Below, in pieces: positions 1-10,849 of a DNA stretch of 64,000 nt. Where the stretch lies: the NCBI GenBank assembly GCA_030549175.1, contig JAUKUA010000007.1, forward strand, positions 2,170,001 through 2,234,000, read 5' to 3'. Made by a program: the position numbers and the translations under genes. The stretch comes from Lasiosphaeris hirsuta (taxonomy: Eukaryota; Ascomycota; Sordariomycetes; Sordariales; Lasiosphaeriaceae). The notes beneath the pieces are model-generated. The model had not been told where the DNA came from, did not search any database, and saw only the letters and a list, made by a program, of their open reading frames with translations. Numbering within the stretch: the stretch's first letter is position 1; every line of letters begins with the position of its first letter.

Positions 1-3000
1 AGAGACAGATCCGTGGGATATCAGGCTGAATAGAACCAATGACTCCGAAGTTAATCGCATGCGTTTTCTCTGTGGGACGGTGCGGCGACCGCGTGGCGAA
101 ACCCAATGGGGCGTCTCGCTGTACCCCCGTTGTCCCAGGCTCCAGGGCCCAGATCCAACAATCCAGACGGAGGCAGGCCGTTGTTTAGGCCATGCGCCCA
201 GTCCACGGCGCTGGGCAGAAGTCTGTTTCTGTGGCATTGCGTATCGGACTAGCTCGCCCCTCGCAGGCGCATACAAATGCACTACTACACTATATTGACT
301 GGAGCCTAATGCTTGCGTCAACGTCAGAGCGGGTAGCCGGCGTGAAAGAGAGTTTTGCTCACCGGAGAGATCAGTCCACTTGTACATTGGATGGCGATAA
401 TGGGGGCCAGGTCAAGGTTTGGGCCAAGGACTGGGACCCGGTCACCGCTTAGGTCGCGCATGCCATTGCCATGGACAAGGAATCGGTGGTGTCTCGAGAC
501 ACGAGTCAAGAAAAGAAGGCGTAGAGCTGGGGCTGGGGATGGCACTGTCGGGTCGGGTGGAAAATACGGATAGGCGGGACGTTTGACAAGAAACCTGGAA
601 CCGCCAAACCCATCACCCCGTGCTTGGCGTCCGGGGAAACCTTCTTTGTCGGCGCCATGCCGCTGCTGATGTCATAGGCACAAAGACTTGGGGAAATCGA
701 GAAAACGAAAAAGATGACCAAGTGAGAAGGAACCTACTTGTTAAATTTAGCTGCAATCAATGTTTGATAGCGGCGAAGTGGGAAGGAGGATCTGACAGAT
801 GCATTTGATATTGCTGTTCTGCACCTGCCAAAGATAGAGCTCCCATGTGGGGTTTAGATGCTGACTCCTCGACATCGAACTGGGGGGGGGAGCTCGACCT
901 TAATCTTAGATTTATCATGCCGATTATGTTCTTTCAAGTTCTGTTGGACGGTTTGAGGATAGCAGACTGACTTCAACTGCGGAGTGAATTTATAGCAATA
1001 GCTCCTAGCAAAGTGTCATATCATATTACCGATAGCAAAACAGTCAAAAGAATAATACTCTTATCTCAACTTGAAAGCCTGTAATTCAAGGTCCGTTAGT
1101 AGTCGTGACCCTTGAAACACATATCCAGTGGCACCAATTTGTCACCTAAATACCTCAGGTCAACCGCTCTCGCCTCCTCCCAATTGGCAACACCTGACGA
1201 GGTACCACTTGAGGTAATCAAGTTAATAGTACTACATCCTCGTATTCGCTATCTCATCCATACACTGGTGATCACAAACTACCTACGTCCGACAATCACA
1301 CTTATCAGCCCCACCGCAATAATCCGGGATGCACTCTACCCTCCAAGTCTTACACTGGACCTAAAGAACGTCCCGGGGTTGTGCTGGGATGGACTCGATA
1401 GGGGCTTAGGTTGATGGGATGGGCTCAGTTAGCTGACTCAAACGTTAGTCCTGAACCTGTTTGTAGCTGCGTGGTCTAAATTATCGTTGCTAAATATTGC
1501 TTGTCAGGACTGTGTGGTGAGTTAGTTGAAGGAATCTCATGATGACTGCGCATTGAGGTTGTTGGCGGGGTGAGTTGCATTTCATTGGCTGTTCTCTAGG
1601 CAGATGGTCCAACCTAGGTCGGTGGACTCGTAGTGAGGATCATCACATTCTCCACAGATAGTACACATCTCAGTCCCCAATTATCTTGCCAAATCAGCCT
1701 AGGGTTACAGGGGAATCACCAAGACACCGTGAGGCTCGTTGACAGCCATGCATGGATTGCCTTTGCACCCAAGGACGTAGGTTAGTACCTAGGTAGTTAG
1801 AGAAGTCGTTTCTGATACTGTGGTCTCAGTGCTCATTCAAGCGTTTGGTCCAATGTTTGATATCTCTAGTCTGAATGCTCTTATATAATTATTGAAAAAA
1901 CTATGCGTATATTAAGCCGCCGTAATCTGAAATGCTGGTAAGGTTAATGTTAATGCTTTCAAGGCTTTACTTCCGTAACAACTTACAAGTCAAGCATATA
2001 ATATCGTAGATAACAGGCTGGCAGAACATAAGAGACACTTGGGAACAAAAATACGAGCAGTTACAACTTACAAGTCTCGTCAATTCAACCGGAAAATGAC
2101 AACCCAAGCGACCAACTTCTGCAACATCGGTCATCGGTGGTTGGCTGTCGGAGGTCGGCATCCGGCAGTCGGCAGGTCGGGGGACGCACAAGCCAGTCCT
2201 TTGGTGTGGGACGGGCTATAATGATAACACCTTTTTCTCAGCGGCGGCTGGTGGCCCGTCTGGGTGGGAGTGGAGGGTGTCACATTGGCGGCACAGCAGA
2301 GCGCCCATCGTCTTCTTCCTGGTAGCATTTGCCTCAACAATATTACATACGACACTACACAACTCCGTACGACATGGCGAACCGACAAAACAAAAAAAAA
2401 AAAATACGATTCGTCTCAGTCCTCCGCGCATGAAAGACGAACGCTTTACTTGGGAGATCTGAACGCGCGTCAAGCCAGCGAACGGGACGACTGGGCGGGG
2501 AGCAGCGGAAGGAGATCCTATTGCGTAGCGCTTAGTCTAGCGCTCGCCCCTCCTCTGAAGGGTAGAAATGAGACAAAAAAAGGGCCCGAAAGCTGGGATC
2601 GGCACGCCATCGGGGCAACTAACCCTGGCGGTTGGCACAATCAACCTGGCCCCAAGGGTGGAAAATGCAAGGGAACAAGCGCATGCGCGCAGAACAAGAA
2701 CACGAGTACCGATTTTGTGCATGCGGATACGCCTTCGACCTGGTTCAAACCCCGTACATGATTGGGAAGCTCTCGCCAATCGCTTGTTTTACAAGACATA
2801 GCCTGAATGCGTGCGCAGGGCCAACATGGCGAGATTCGCGGGACGGCATTGTCGATGCATGTTTGGAAGCTTTTATTCTACTTCCATATCCCCTCTCTTT
2901 GCTGGGGGAGGCACGGTCGTTCTTCGGCATGTACGACAATTTCCGTTGCAAAAAACCCGGACATCAAGTCTGGTTTGCCAGTGCCGCAAGGAGGGACAGG

Positions 3001-4671
3001 GTCTCCCAGTCACCCTGTCTTGTGGCCCTGTGTCTTGTCAGCCAGCGAAAATGCCCTGGTGCCGGTGGTGTGCTTGGTTGGGCAGACGCTCCAGTCTCCT
3101 GGCTCCGGGTCGCAGTTGGAATGTCACGCTGTGCACCTCAACTGCTGGTGGTTCAGGACGCGAGATTCGGCAATTGGGAAGGTGAGCTGGGCGGAATGGG
3201 AGACGGGGAAGAGATCCACGGCAAGAGTGCACAGCATCTCAGGTGATCTGGGCGTCGTTCGGGGTTTGGTCTGGACCTGGACTTTGGACCTGCATCCTTC
3301 CTGTGCTCACTCTGGGCAGAGGACAGAAGCCAACCCACGTTTTCATATGGAGGGAATTTGGAAGATCAAGGCCACGAACCAGACTTGCAAAGACTCCTGC
3401 ATAGGAGGTACGGCTTGCCGTTAGATTGGCGGAGGATTGGGCAAGCAGGGCCAGCGAAAACCAGCAACGGCAGAACCTCAACCCTGGATCGAAGTCGCAA
3501 GGCCATCTGACCAACCAAAGCGCACACAAAAGCATCTGCAGCAGGGGCTCGTGTGGCAGAGAAACGGCATTAAGCCCAGAGGGGAAGCCGGCTGTCTCTG
3601 GTCAACAATGTCTTGGCAAAGCACACACTCCCGGCACCGTATGAATTACTTCCCACCGAGTATGGCAACCGGTATCCCGCTGGGGCCGCATACTGTATGG
3701 TCAGACATACCCACACTGTGTACCCATAAAAATTCGAGAAGAAACGCGAGCGGGATGACCAAGCACTGGACCGGGGGCTTGGGGTGGGCTCGGTGGGTTT
3801 TGTGGTCGTTGTGATCCACTTCGGACGCAACCTCGCATGCCACGGGCCTGTCACATTTGCACCTAGTCTCATTTCCACTCCCTGCTGCCCTCCTTTCGCC
3901 CCAGTGCGCCCCATGTGCGCCCCAGTGAGCTGCGTGCCCCATGCCCCCAGTGCGTCCCCGGGCGTTGCCCCAATTGAAGCGGCGAATTTGGGCGGGTCGT
4001 CTGCTCCTTCTGCGCTTTCTGTCCCGCCTGCTGCTTGGCTCCTGTGCATAGTGGCATCCGCTCCAGTATCCCCATTCCTCCACTGCAGACTCGCAATCCA
4101 GAGGAGTCGAGTTGCTGCTGCAGGCTGTCGCTGCGTCGAATGCGTCGAATCGCCAGGTCGAGACAGTCGAGACATTCGGATAGCTGGGTCCAATAGGTTG
4201 CGGATCGCAGCCCCAGCGAGACGGCACCGGGGGCTCTGACTGAGACGAACGGGACCAACGCTAGGACCAGCGGGCGCCCAATAGGTTGGACCCGGCCGGC
4301 CTGTTCAGCTTGCCTACCCGTCACTCTGGTTTCTGGAAACCTTGGGGGTCCTGTCCCCCTCTCCCAGCTGTCCCAGCCATCCCACTGTCTGGCTGTCAAT
4401 CCTCCTGCTCGGCCGCCTCCAACCCCGTTTTCTCGCTCCTCCCTATTCTTCCCCAACGGCATACGTTTTTGGCACTCAGCGGCGTCGAGTCGACAACACT
4501 CAGCCCTCGCCATCGACGTCGACAGCAATCCCATCCAGCGACGCATACCGACGGAAATCACGTTCATTGTCCAAGTCGGCCCTGCACATTCAATCGGTCC
4601 CGACAGTCTTTCCCCCCCCCCGAGTCTGATTCCGCTGTGTCTTTGTTCCTGGCTGCCGCCTACTCCGAAGA
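1..4671. other. Intergenic region upstream of veA, no supported gene
   Basis: No reading frame here shows a recognisable domain or a convincing exon chain. Roughly 850-2100 is visibly richer in A and T than the rest, which would fit old decayed DNA, but I recognise no transposon protein in it. Around 3900-3960 short imperfect GC-rich repeats of a CAGTGCGCCCC-like unit occur. Poly-G (882-890) and poly-C (4612-4621) tracts are present. A 272-codon antisense frame at 3869-4687 has no family features and is probably chance. The part nearest veA is probably promoter and 5' untranslated leader. Confidence 0.5.
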
Positions 4672-4797
4672 GTGAGTGGCAACGCACATCTTACTCTGCG
4701 CGCTGCCATGCGCGGTTTTGGCTCAGAACCCGCAGGAGGCAGTCTTGTAGACTTTGGCACCCGTGTTGTTTGATGTTCAATGACGCTGATGCTTTAG
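4672..4797 (+). promoter_or_regulatory. Predicted intron in the veA 5' untranslated leader
   Basis: A perfect GTGAGT donor at 4672-4677 is matched by an acceptor ending TTTAG at 4797, with GACGCTGAT (CTGAT branch-like) just upstream. Removing these 126 bases deletes the ATG at 4773, which otherwise opens a 69-codon frame ending at 4982 and overlapping the veA start (4936) in another frame. The splice is inferred from motifs only. Confidence 0.4.
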
Positions 4798-4935
4798 TCC
4801 CTTCTCCAGTCGATATATCATTTCGATATCTCCAACCATTCAGAGACGACGCTCCGCCGGAGTCCGTTTCGCATCAATCGTCAAGGATCCGGCCTGCAAC
4901 ATCTACTTGCAAACGACGCCGGAATTCAAATCAGT

Positions 4936-6631
4936 ATGGGAGCTCAGGTCGTCGCGGCTGCCCATGGCATTCCCGCTCATGATGGCGGCGAAAACCCGCC
5001 GCACATCGTCAACCGTGTAACCAAGGGGAAGCGTATGCTCTGGTATTGTCTCAAGGTCATCCAGCAACCTGAGCGTGCGAGAGCTTGTGGATCCGGCCCC
5101 AAGTGTGAGTATCATGGATTGGTCTACGATGCAGTTGTCGGAGAGTGTTTAACTGACATCGCATCCAGCATCTGCTGACCGGCGCCCTGTTGACCCGCCT
5201 CCTGTTGTGGAGTTGCGCATTTATGAGGGCGAAAGTTGGGAGCGGGCACAGTCGAACGATATCACGTTCCTATACAACGCCAACTTCTTTCTGTATGCCA
5301 CTCTGGAACACGCACGCCATATGGCACACGGACGCGTCCAGACGCCTGCTGCTAATAGCCCGCCTGTTCTGACGGGTATGCCTGTTTCTGGCATGGCATA
5401 TCTAGACCGTCCTCAGGAGGCCGGATACTTCCTGTTCCCAGATCTTTCGGTGAGGCACGAGGGCCGCTATCGGCTGACTTTCAACCTCTACGAAGAGACT
5501 AAGGAAGAGGACGACAAGGATGTGGACTCGGCCGACTCGAAGCCGGCCCTCCAGGGAATGAGCTCCGCCACTGGCGGTTCATTTGACTTTCGTATGGAGG
5601 TCAAGTCACAGGACTTTGTTGTCTATAGCGCGAAGAAGTTCCCCGGTCTCACTGAGAGCACTGCGCTGAGCCGTGTTGTTGCTGAACAGGGATGCCGCGT
5701 CCGCATCCGCCGTGATGTTCGTATGAGGCGTCGCGATGGCAAGGGAGGCGGTGGTGACTACGACAATGGTGCAGAGGATGAGTTTGCCCGCAGGAGGAGG
5801 ACCGCCACACCAGATGCTCGGCCCGACCCTTACAGAGCGCGCTCCTTGAGCGGTAGTGTGGAGAGGACACCATACTCGGCCGATCCCCAGCGCCGGCCAT
5901 CAATGGCCGACTACCCGCCACAATTTTCGGCGCAGACCCCCTCGTCGGGAGGCCATCTCCAATTCCTCGGCGGAAATTCGAACTCTCAATATCCCGCCCA
6001 GCCGCAGTCCTTTGCTCAGCCGCCCTCTGTTCCTGCCTCGCCTGTCTACCCTCCAGGCCAAGGTGTAAACTACCCGAGCCAATCGTACGCGCCCCCACCT
6101 CCGCCGCCGCAACCGACGCGCACGCCGGAACGAACACCGTCGCAATCGTATGCCCCGATCAACCCATCGCCACGGCGCGATAGCGGACCCAGCTACCCAG
6201 GCTCGGCGGGGAGCATCACCCTTCCTCCGCTGAGCCTCCCTCAATTGGCATATGGCTCAGCATCTCAACATGGGCCTCACCCGCCCAAGCTTTCACTGCC
6301 TCCTCTGCAGGTTGATACTGCTGCAGCTGCTAATGGACGGCTGCCGATGCCAACCCCAAGTCCGACGACACTTACTGGGGGCCGTCTCTATTTCAGTGGG
6401 CCTAATGGACCTCCAAGTGCCCCACTCCACCGGCCGCCACCAGCACAGTATGCCGGAACTAAAAGGCCTCATGATCAAACGTTCCGGCAGGATGATGAGC
6501 CTTCCCGCTTCCAGGACGGTGCTCGTGATAGCGGGGTGACTGATGACGTCGATCGGCCCATGGTCTACAAACGCGCTAACGGTCAATACTACGAGAAGCA
6601 ACTACCAGCGGTGGCCCACATGTTGAACTAA
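4936..6631 (+). CDS. veA: VeA-type velvet regulatory protein
   Basis: Global regulator linking development and secondary metabolism. In the known family it forms a nuclear complex with VelB and LaeA. Exons are 4936-5104 and 5169-6631, with a GTGAGT...CAG intron of 64 bases; the product is 543 aa. The velvet domain covers about residues 25-240: [22 protein letters not shown] across the splice, [30 protein letters not shown] and YSAKKFPGL are all classic VeA signatures. A basic stretch at about 233-249 ([11 protein letters not shown]) is a likely nuclear localisation signal. The second half is Pro/Gln/Ser-rich and disordered, as usual for VeA. An acidic, Ser-rich insert interrupts the velvet domain at about 167-194. 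The start ATG gives an N-terminus of normal family length. An upstream frame in the leader overlaps this start. The assignment to VeA rather than VelB or VosA is firm from the motif set. Confidence 0.96.
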
Positions 6632-7710
6632 AGCTCAACATCTGTGTTCTTGAGGCATTCTGCTTTGCTGCCTGCCAGGGCTTGGTGTTGTGGAGTTAAG
6701 GTCCATATCTGCCGGGTGATGGGCTTGGCCAGATTCATGGTTGACGTTTGATGTGCTATATTCCTTCGCTCCTGATTACCTGTATATACCGGCGAGGGCG
6801 TTCGCGCTGTTTTTGATTCATGCCCGGCGCTCGCCCTGCTGTTTTGGATCTGCGAGCGGGCCCGCATCGACATTCTTTTGCCGCTTTGTTTCCTTGTCTT
6901 TTTCCTCTATTCATAAAATAGGGACGTTGCTCTCGATTCTTTTTATCTTCGTTTGGACTGTGCATCTGAAGGAGGAGAAACCGATCATTGTCAATCGGAT
7001 TAGGTCGCAGATTGCTGGGACGGATTGTGCTATGTAGCTAAGTATTCTGTGGGTGGTTGAGATTTGATTTTTAGTATTGGTATCATATTATCATAACTCT
7101 TGGTTGATGAATGGACCACATTTTCCTGCTCTCTGTGCCTGGTGTGCTCAGTTGTGAGCGGTGGGGAGACGTGGATGAATGTATGTCAGTGAGTTTGTGT
7201 GAAGGGCCGTATTGGTGGACTGTGGTATCGAAGGCGGGATGCTTGTTCCATGGACGGGCAAACTTTAGGAAGAGAGAGTGCTGATTGGCGGGCTCGGGCC
7301 ACAGTGCCACAGAATACGGTTGCTGGGTCGCGTCAACGCGCCGAGCTTGGCAGTCAGACCTTCTAACTGGCAGCTGCGATCAGCAATCCGGCCCTTCCTT
7401 CTTCTGCAACAAGCGCGTTCAAAATCGCACCTCTGGACATCAACTCTGAGAAGGAGAGATCCAGGTGCCTTTGAAACTTGTGAAAAGTTCTTTGTGCGCA
7501 GCGTAGTTGCAGGCTATTCCAAATTGCCTATCTTCTGCGACGCGGGGCGGCTTGGTGTCTAGACCCCGCCGAGTAAACAAAAACAAATCCCTACTTTTCC
7601 CATTCTTCCGCTACGAGAACTCCGTCTAAACAGACTGTCGAACAGCTCTCGCGCCAGATCTTCGCTCCTACTCGATGCGCTACTAAAAGTCAATCGAACC
7701 CAACAGGACA
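6632..7710. other. Intergenic: veA 3' end and leader of the next gene
   Basis: T-rich sequence after the veA stop (about 6740-7080) looks like a 3' untranslated region. The stretch 7560-7710, rich in short A tracts and CT, looks like a leader for the gene that starts at 7711. No other gene is supported. Confidence 0.5.
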
Positions 7711-9630
7711 ATGGCCACTCGCCGCCTGCACTCCATCACGCCATGGCCCATGGGCGGTAGCTCTGCGCAGCACCACCCACAAAATGGTGTCTCATCACCC
7801 TCAAAACAGCACCACAAACGGCAAGCGACCCCAGCTGTCGTTCCGCACAGCCGCTTTGTCGAAGGCTCTATGAGCGACCGTGTGTCGGCCCCACCACCAC
7901 CAACATTCGTCGACCACGCGGCAGCCGCTGCGTACGAGCGCCAGTTCTACGAGGCCGGCCGTGAGCGTCGGGATCGTCTAGCCCATTCCTATCGCCCGAG
8001 ACCAATGAGCAGCGCCGGCCATTACCAGCACGAAATGCTGCCACCGCCGCTACCGCAGCAGCCGTCTAGGAAGGGTGGCTTTCTCGCGCCTTTGTGGGAT
8101 GGTGTGAGGGAGCGCTTCCATCTGACGAGGTCAAGGTCGTCAGGAGACATTGGGCAGCAGGGAAAGAGGGCAGATGACACTGCAGCGACAGTGGCAGCAG
8201 TAGCGTCAGCCCCGGCGGGAGCATCGCCGGCTGGATACCCAACGCGTGAGGAGGTTTTGGAGAGCTACAAGAACTTGATGGCGTCGGGATTCTTTGATGC
8301 GCATGCCATTCACGGTACGCGGCATCCGCTAAAGCCGGCAGGAGGTGAAGATGGTGCGAATAATGCTGTCGCAGCGCCTGTAAGACCATTGCCTCCTCCG
8401 GTGACTGTGAGGCAGAGAGAGATGCTCGCGCCGAAGCAGGGTGAGATGCCGCCACCGAAACAGCCGTTCATGGGACACTTGTCTCGTCAGTCCAAAGAGG
8501 CACTCAAATTCTCGGCCATCCCCTATTCTGCCACACGCCAACCCACCCTCGCCGATTTACCGAGTACGATCCCCCCTCCGCGGCAACCCGCGATGGCACT
8601 CAGCATGGTCACGCCCGACGATTCGTCTTTGCAGCGCGGCACCAAACGTGGCTCCGACACACACGACATGAATGTCAACAATGTAAACGAGACGGGTGCA
8701 CGCAAGCTTGTCAAGAAACTCCGACGCTCCGGCTCGCGCGTGTCATCAGAGTTGACAGGCACAGCAACCTCATATCCATCCATCACACGCGGAGGCGCGA
8801 CGACTTCGTACCCACCCATCACGCGTGGTGGCATAGGCCTCGATATGTTCAAGTCGCGGTCGTCAATCTCGTCTAATGCGCCCTCCGTGGCAAGCGGCAT
8901 ATCAGCTTCTACAGCCAACTCCGGAACGACGGACAACTCTGGGATTCAGCGCACCTCATCGAAACTTACCAAGAGCCTAACCAGCAAAAACTTCCGCCGC
9001 GTCATCATCCCTCTCCCGTCAATCAATCTCACCCGCCGAGCCAACCGTGGTCACTCTCCCGCCCCGGCACCCTCGGCATATTCGCAGACCTCTCGTCCGG
9101 TTACACCCCACCCACGTGACCCAACCGAACCCTCACCTCTGGCCATGAACCCCGTTGGTCCTCTCCACACCGTCTCTAAGGAAGACGAGGGAACCCACTG
9201 GTACAGGTGCGGCCGTGAAGGAGACGACATTAAGATGCTCGATTTTCCACACAGTCCGCCGCCTGTCCCTGTCCACAGACCTCAACCTTCCCCCGAGCGC
9301 TCCCCGGAGCGCCCAACAACCGCCCTCGCTCCGCCGTCGTTCCACTACCCGCAACGGGTCCGGGCGCAGCGCGCGACGGCCATCACCATCGGGAGTAGCG
9401 GGAATGGCGGGAATCCAAACTGGATGAGCGTAAACCGAAACTCGCCCCTGCTCGACGCTGATCGTAACGCGAAGCGAGCGCCGCTGCTGAGCAGCCCGGT
9501 GCCCAAGTACAAGGTGTTCCCCTCGCCACAGGCCGGGGGCGACAGAGAGGACGTCGTCATGCTTAACCGCGACTCAGGTGTTGGCCAGGGCGTGGACGAG
9601 AACAATTCCGAGAATGTGTATCGGGTGTGA
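7711..9630 (+). CDS. Unrecognised 639-aa disordered protein
   Basis: Single open frame without introns. I do not recognise the family. The protein is rich in Pro, Ser, Arg and Gln and mostly low-complexity, with poly-Pro patches and basic Ser/Arg patches. The only patch that looks structured is around residues 115-145 (GGFLAPLWDGVRERFHLTRS) and a following helix-like stretch (REEVLESYKNLMASGFFDA). Near residues 350-372 a TSYPxITRGG unit is present twice, from a DNA repeat at about 8765-8830. The C-terminal third carries several S/T-P sites (SPPPVPVHRPQPSPERSPER), which could be phosphorylated. The start ATG follows a leader-like sequence. Intact length and strong codon continuity argue that it is a real gene; no function can be assigned. 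Confidence 0.8.
   Translation: MATRRLHSITPWPMGGSSAQHHPQNGVSSPSKQHHKRQATPAVVPHSRFVEGSMSDRVSAPPPPTFVDHAAAAAYERQFYEAGRERRDRLAHSYRPRPMSSAGHYQHEMLPPPLPQQPSRKGGFLAPLWDGVRERFHLTRSRSSGDIGQQGKRADDTAATVAAVASAPAGASPAGYPTREEVLESYKNLMASGFFDAHAIHGTRHPLKPAGGEDGANNAVAAPVRPLPPPVTVRQREMLAPKQGEMPPPKQPFMGHLSRQSKEALKFSAIPYSATRQPTLADLPSTIPPPRQPAMALSMVTPDDSSLQRGTKRGSDTHDMNVNNVNETGARKLVKKLRRSGSRVSSELTGTATSYPSITRGGATTSYPPITRGGIGLDMFKSRSSISSNAPSVASGISASTANSGTTDNSGIQRTSSKLTKSLTSKNFRRVIIPLPSINLTRRANRGHSPAPAPSAYSQTSRPVTPHPRDPTEPSPLAMNPVGPLHTVSKEDEGTHWYRCGREGDDIKMLDFPHSPPPVPVHRPQPSPERSPERPTTALAPPSFHYPQRVRAQRATAITIGSSGNGGNPNWMSVNRNSPLLDADRNAKRAPLLSSPVPKYKVFPSPQAGGDREDVVMLNRDSGVGQGVDENNSENVYRV
8755..8832 (+). repeat. Imperfect tandem repeat inside the 639-aa protein gene
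   Basis: Two imperfect 33-base units encode TSYPSITRGGA and TSYPPITRGG-like segments. The repeat stays in frame. Confidence 0.7.
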
Positions 9631-10849
9631 TGAGGGGATTCGATCCCTCTGTCTCTCTGTCTCTCTCTCTCTCACGAAACTTGATGGCTTGATGATTTTA
9701 TGTCTGGTTTATGGAACAGGATGGGACCGGCGGCGGCGTGCTTCGCTATTTCATAAAGACGAGTTTTGTTTTGGTTGGGCTGGGCCTCGTCAGGGAGATC
9801 TCGAGGGGACGACTCGCTGTTCGTCATGCCCTTCCATTTGGTTGGCCCTATTGTTGAGATATGAAACGAATTCCCATGTGTTCAATAAGGAGAAGGTGGG
9901 GAAAACTGGGAAACGATTTGAAACGACCTTTTTTTTATTTTTTTTATCAAGGCCGGAATGCACGAAACGAGACGAAACGAAACGATACTGACGAGGTCAA
10001 CACGCGGTTTTCGGATTCATGGATGATGGCTCTCAATGTAGATATGGAACACCCCAACCCAAATAATGTCTGTACGCAATTGTACGCAACGAGTCATGTC
10101 TTGGCCTGCTCCGAGGGTGAAGTTGAAGCGAGGCCGCGCCAAGTTGGCGTGCTAAAATTGATGAGGGATTGGTTGGTTGGGATGATGAGATCATGAACTT
10201 CAACGCCAAAGCCGCCATCTCCACCTCTTCTCCCCCTAAACACGCCCTAAACACCCAACACATCACGTAGTCCAGGCCAACAAAGTTTCTTTGATTCACC
10301 ATTCTCTCGCATTGTCATCTCCGCGGGGGTAGTACATAAAGCATCTCAAGTCTGCTACTCTGCTTCTACTGCTCGCTCTCACTCAACTCCATAAAGCCAT
10401 TTACTGGATAAATATATTTACAAATGAAAACAGCAAAAGACAGCTTATACACCCCATTGGATCCCCCAGAGACCGTCTTTTCCACCGTTCCGTACACCGG
10501 ACCCTCGCCTAGTCGCAACATGCCACCGCCATCGTCTGAATCTATATAGGCCCGCTGTCTCCCTCGAATGAGTGCTGTTATCGCATAAATTCTGACCGGC
10601 GCGCCTACGCCTGCGAATAAGAGCTTTCCGGAAACCGAAAAAGGTGAGTAAACAGACAACAGCCTCCCGACGCCGCGCCGAACCCCATAAACCCCTTGTA
10701 CCATCATTCCCACCCCTTGAATAATTTCATTTCAAACACAGATTGCCTCCCTTGTGCCTCCCAACCCTGTCCTTCGGTCCTAGCGCCTCATATCGGTTGG
10801 CCAGATTTTTGTTCCTTGTTGGAGGTAAGCTTGCAAAAGCAGCAAGTGG
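9631..10849. other. Convergent intergenic region with two 3' untranslated regions
   Basis: The plus-strand gene ends at 9630 and the minus-strand MGA2-like gene ends at 10850, so this space holds two facing 3' ends. A CT microsatellite lies at about 9648-9673 and T/A-rich patches at 9930-9985. Nothing else is supported. Confidence 0.5.

Noticed and set aside
2690..2770. tRNA-like B box (GGTTCAAACCC)
   Set aside because: The flanking bases do not form T-arm or acceptor stems and no A box is properly spaced.
3869..4687. 272-codon minus-strand frame upstream of veA
   Set aside because: Low-complexity Gly/Arg composition, no family features, and overlaps the probable veA leader; overlapping frames on both strands suggest compositional openness.
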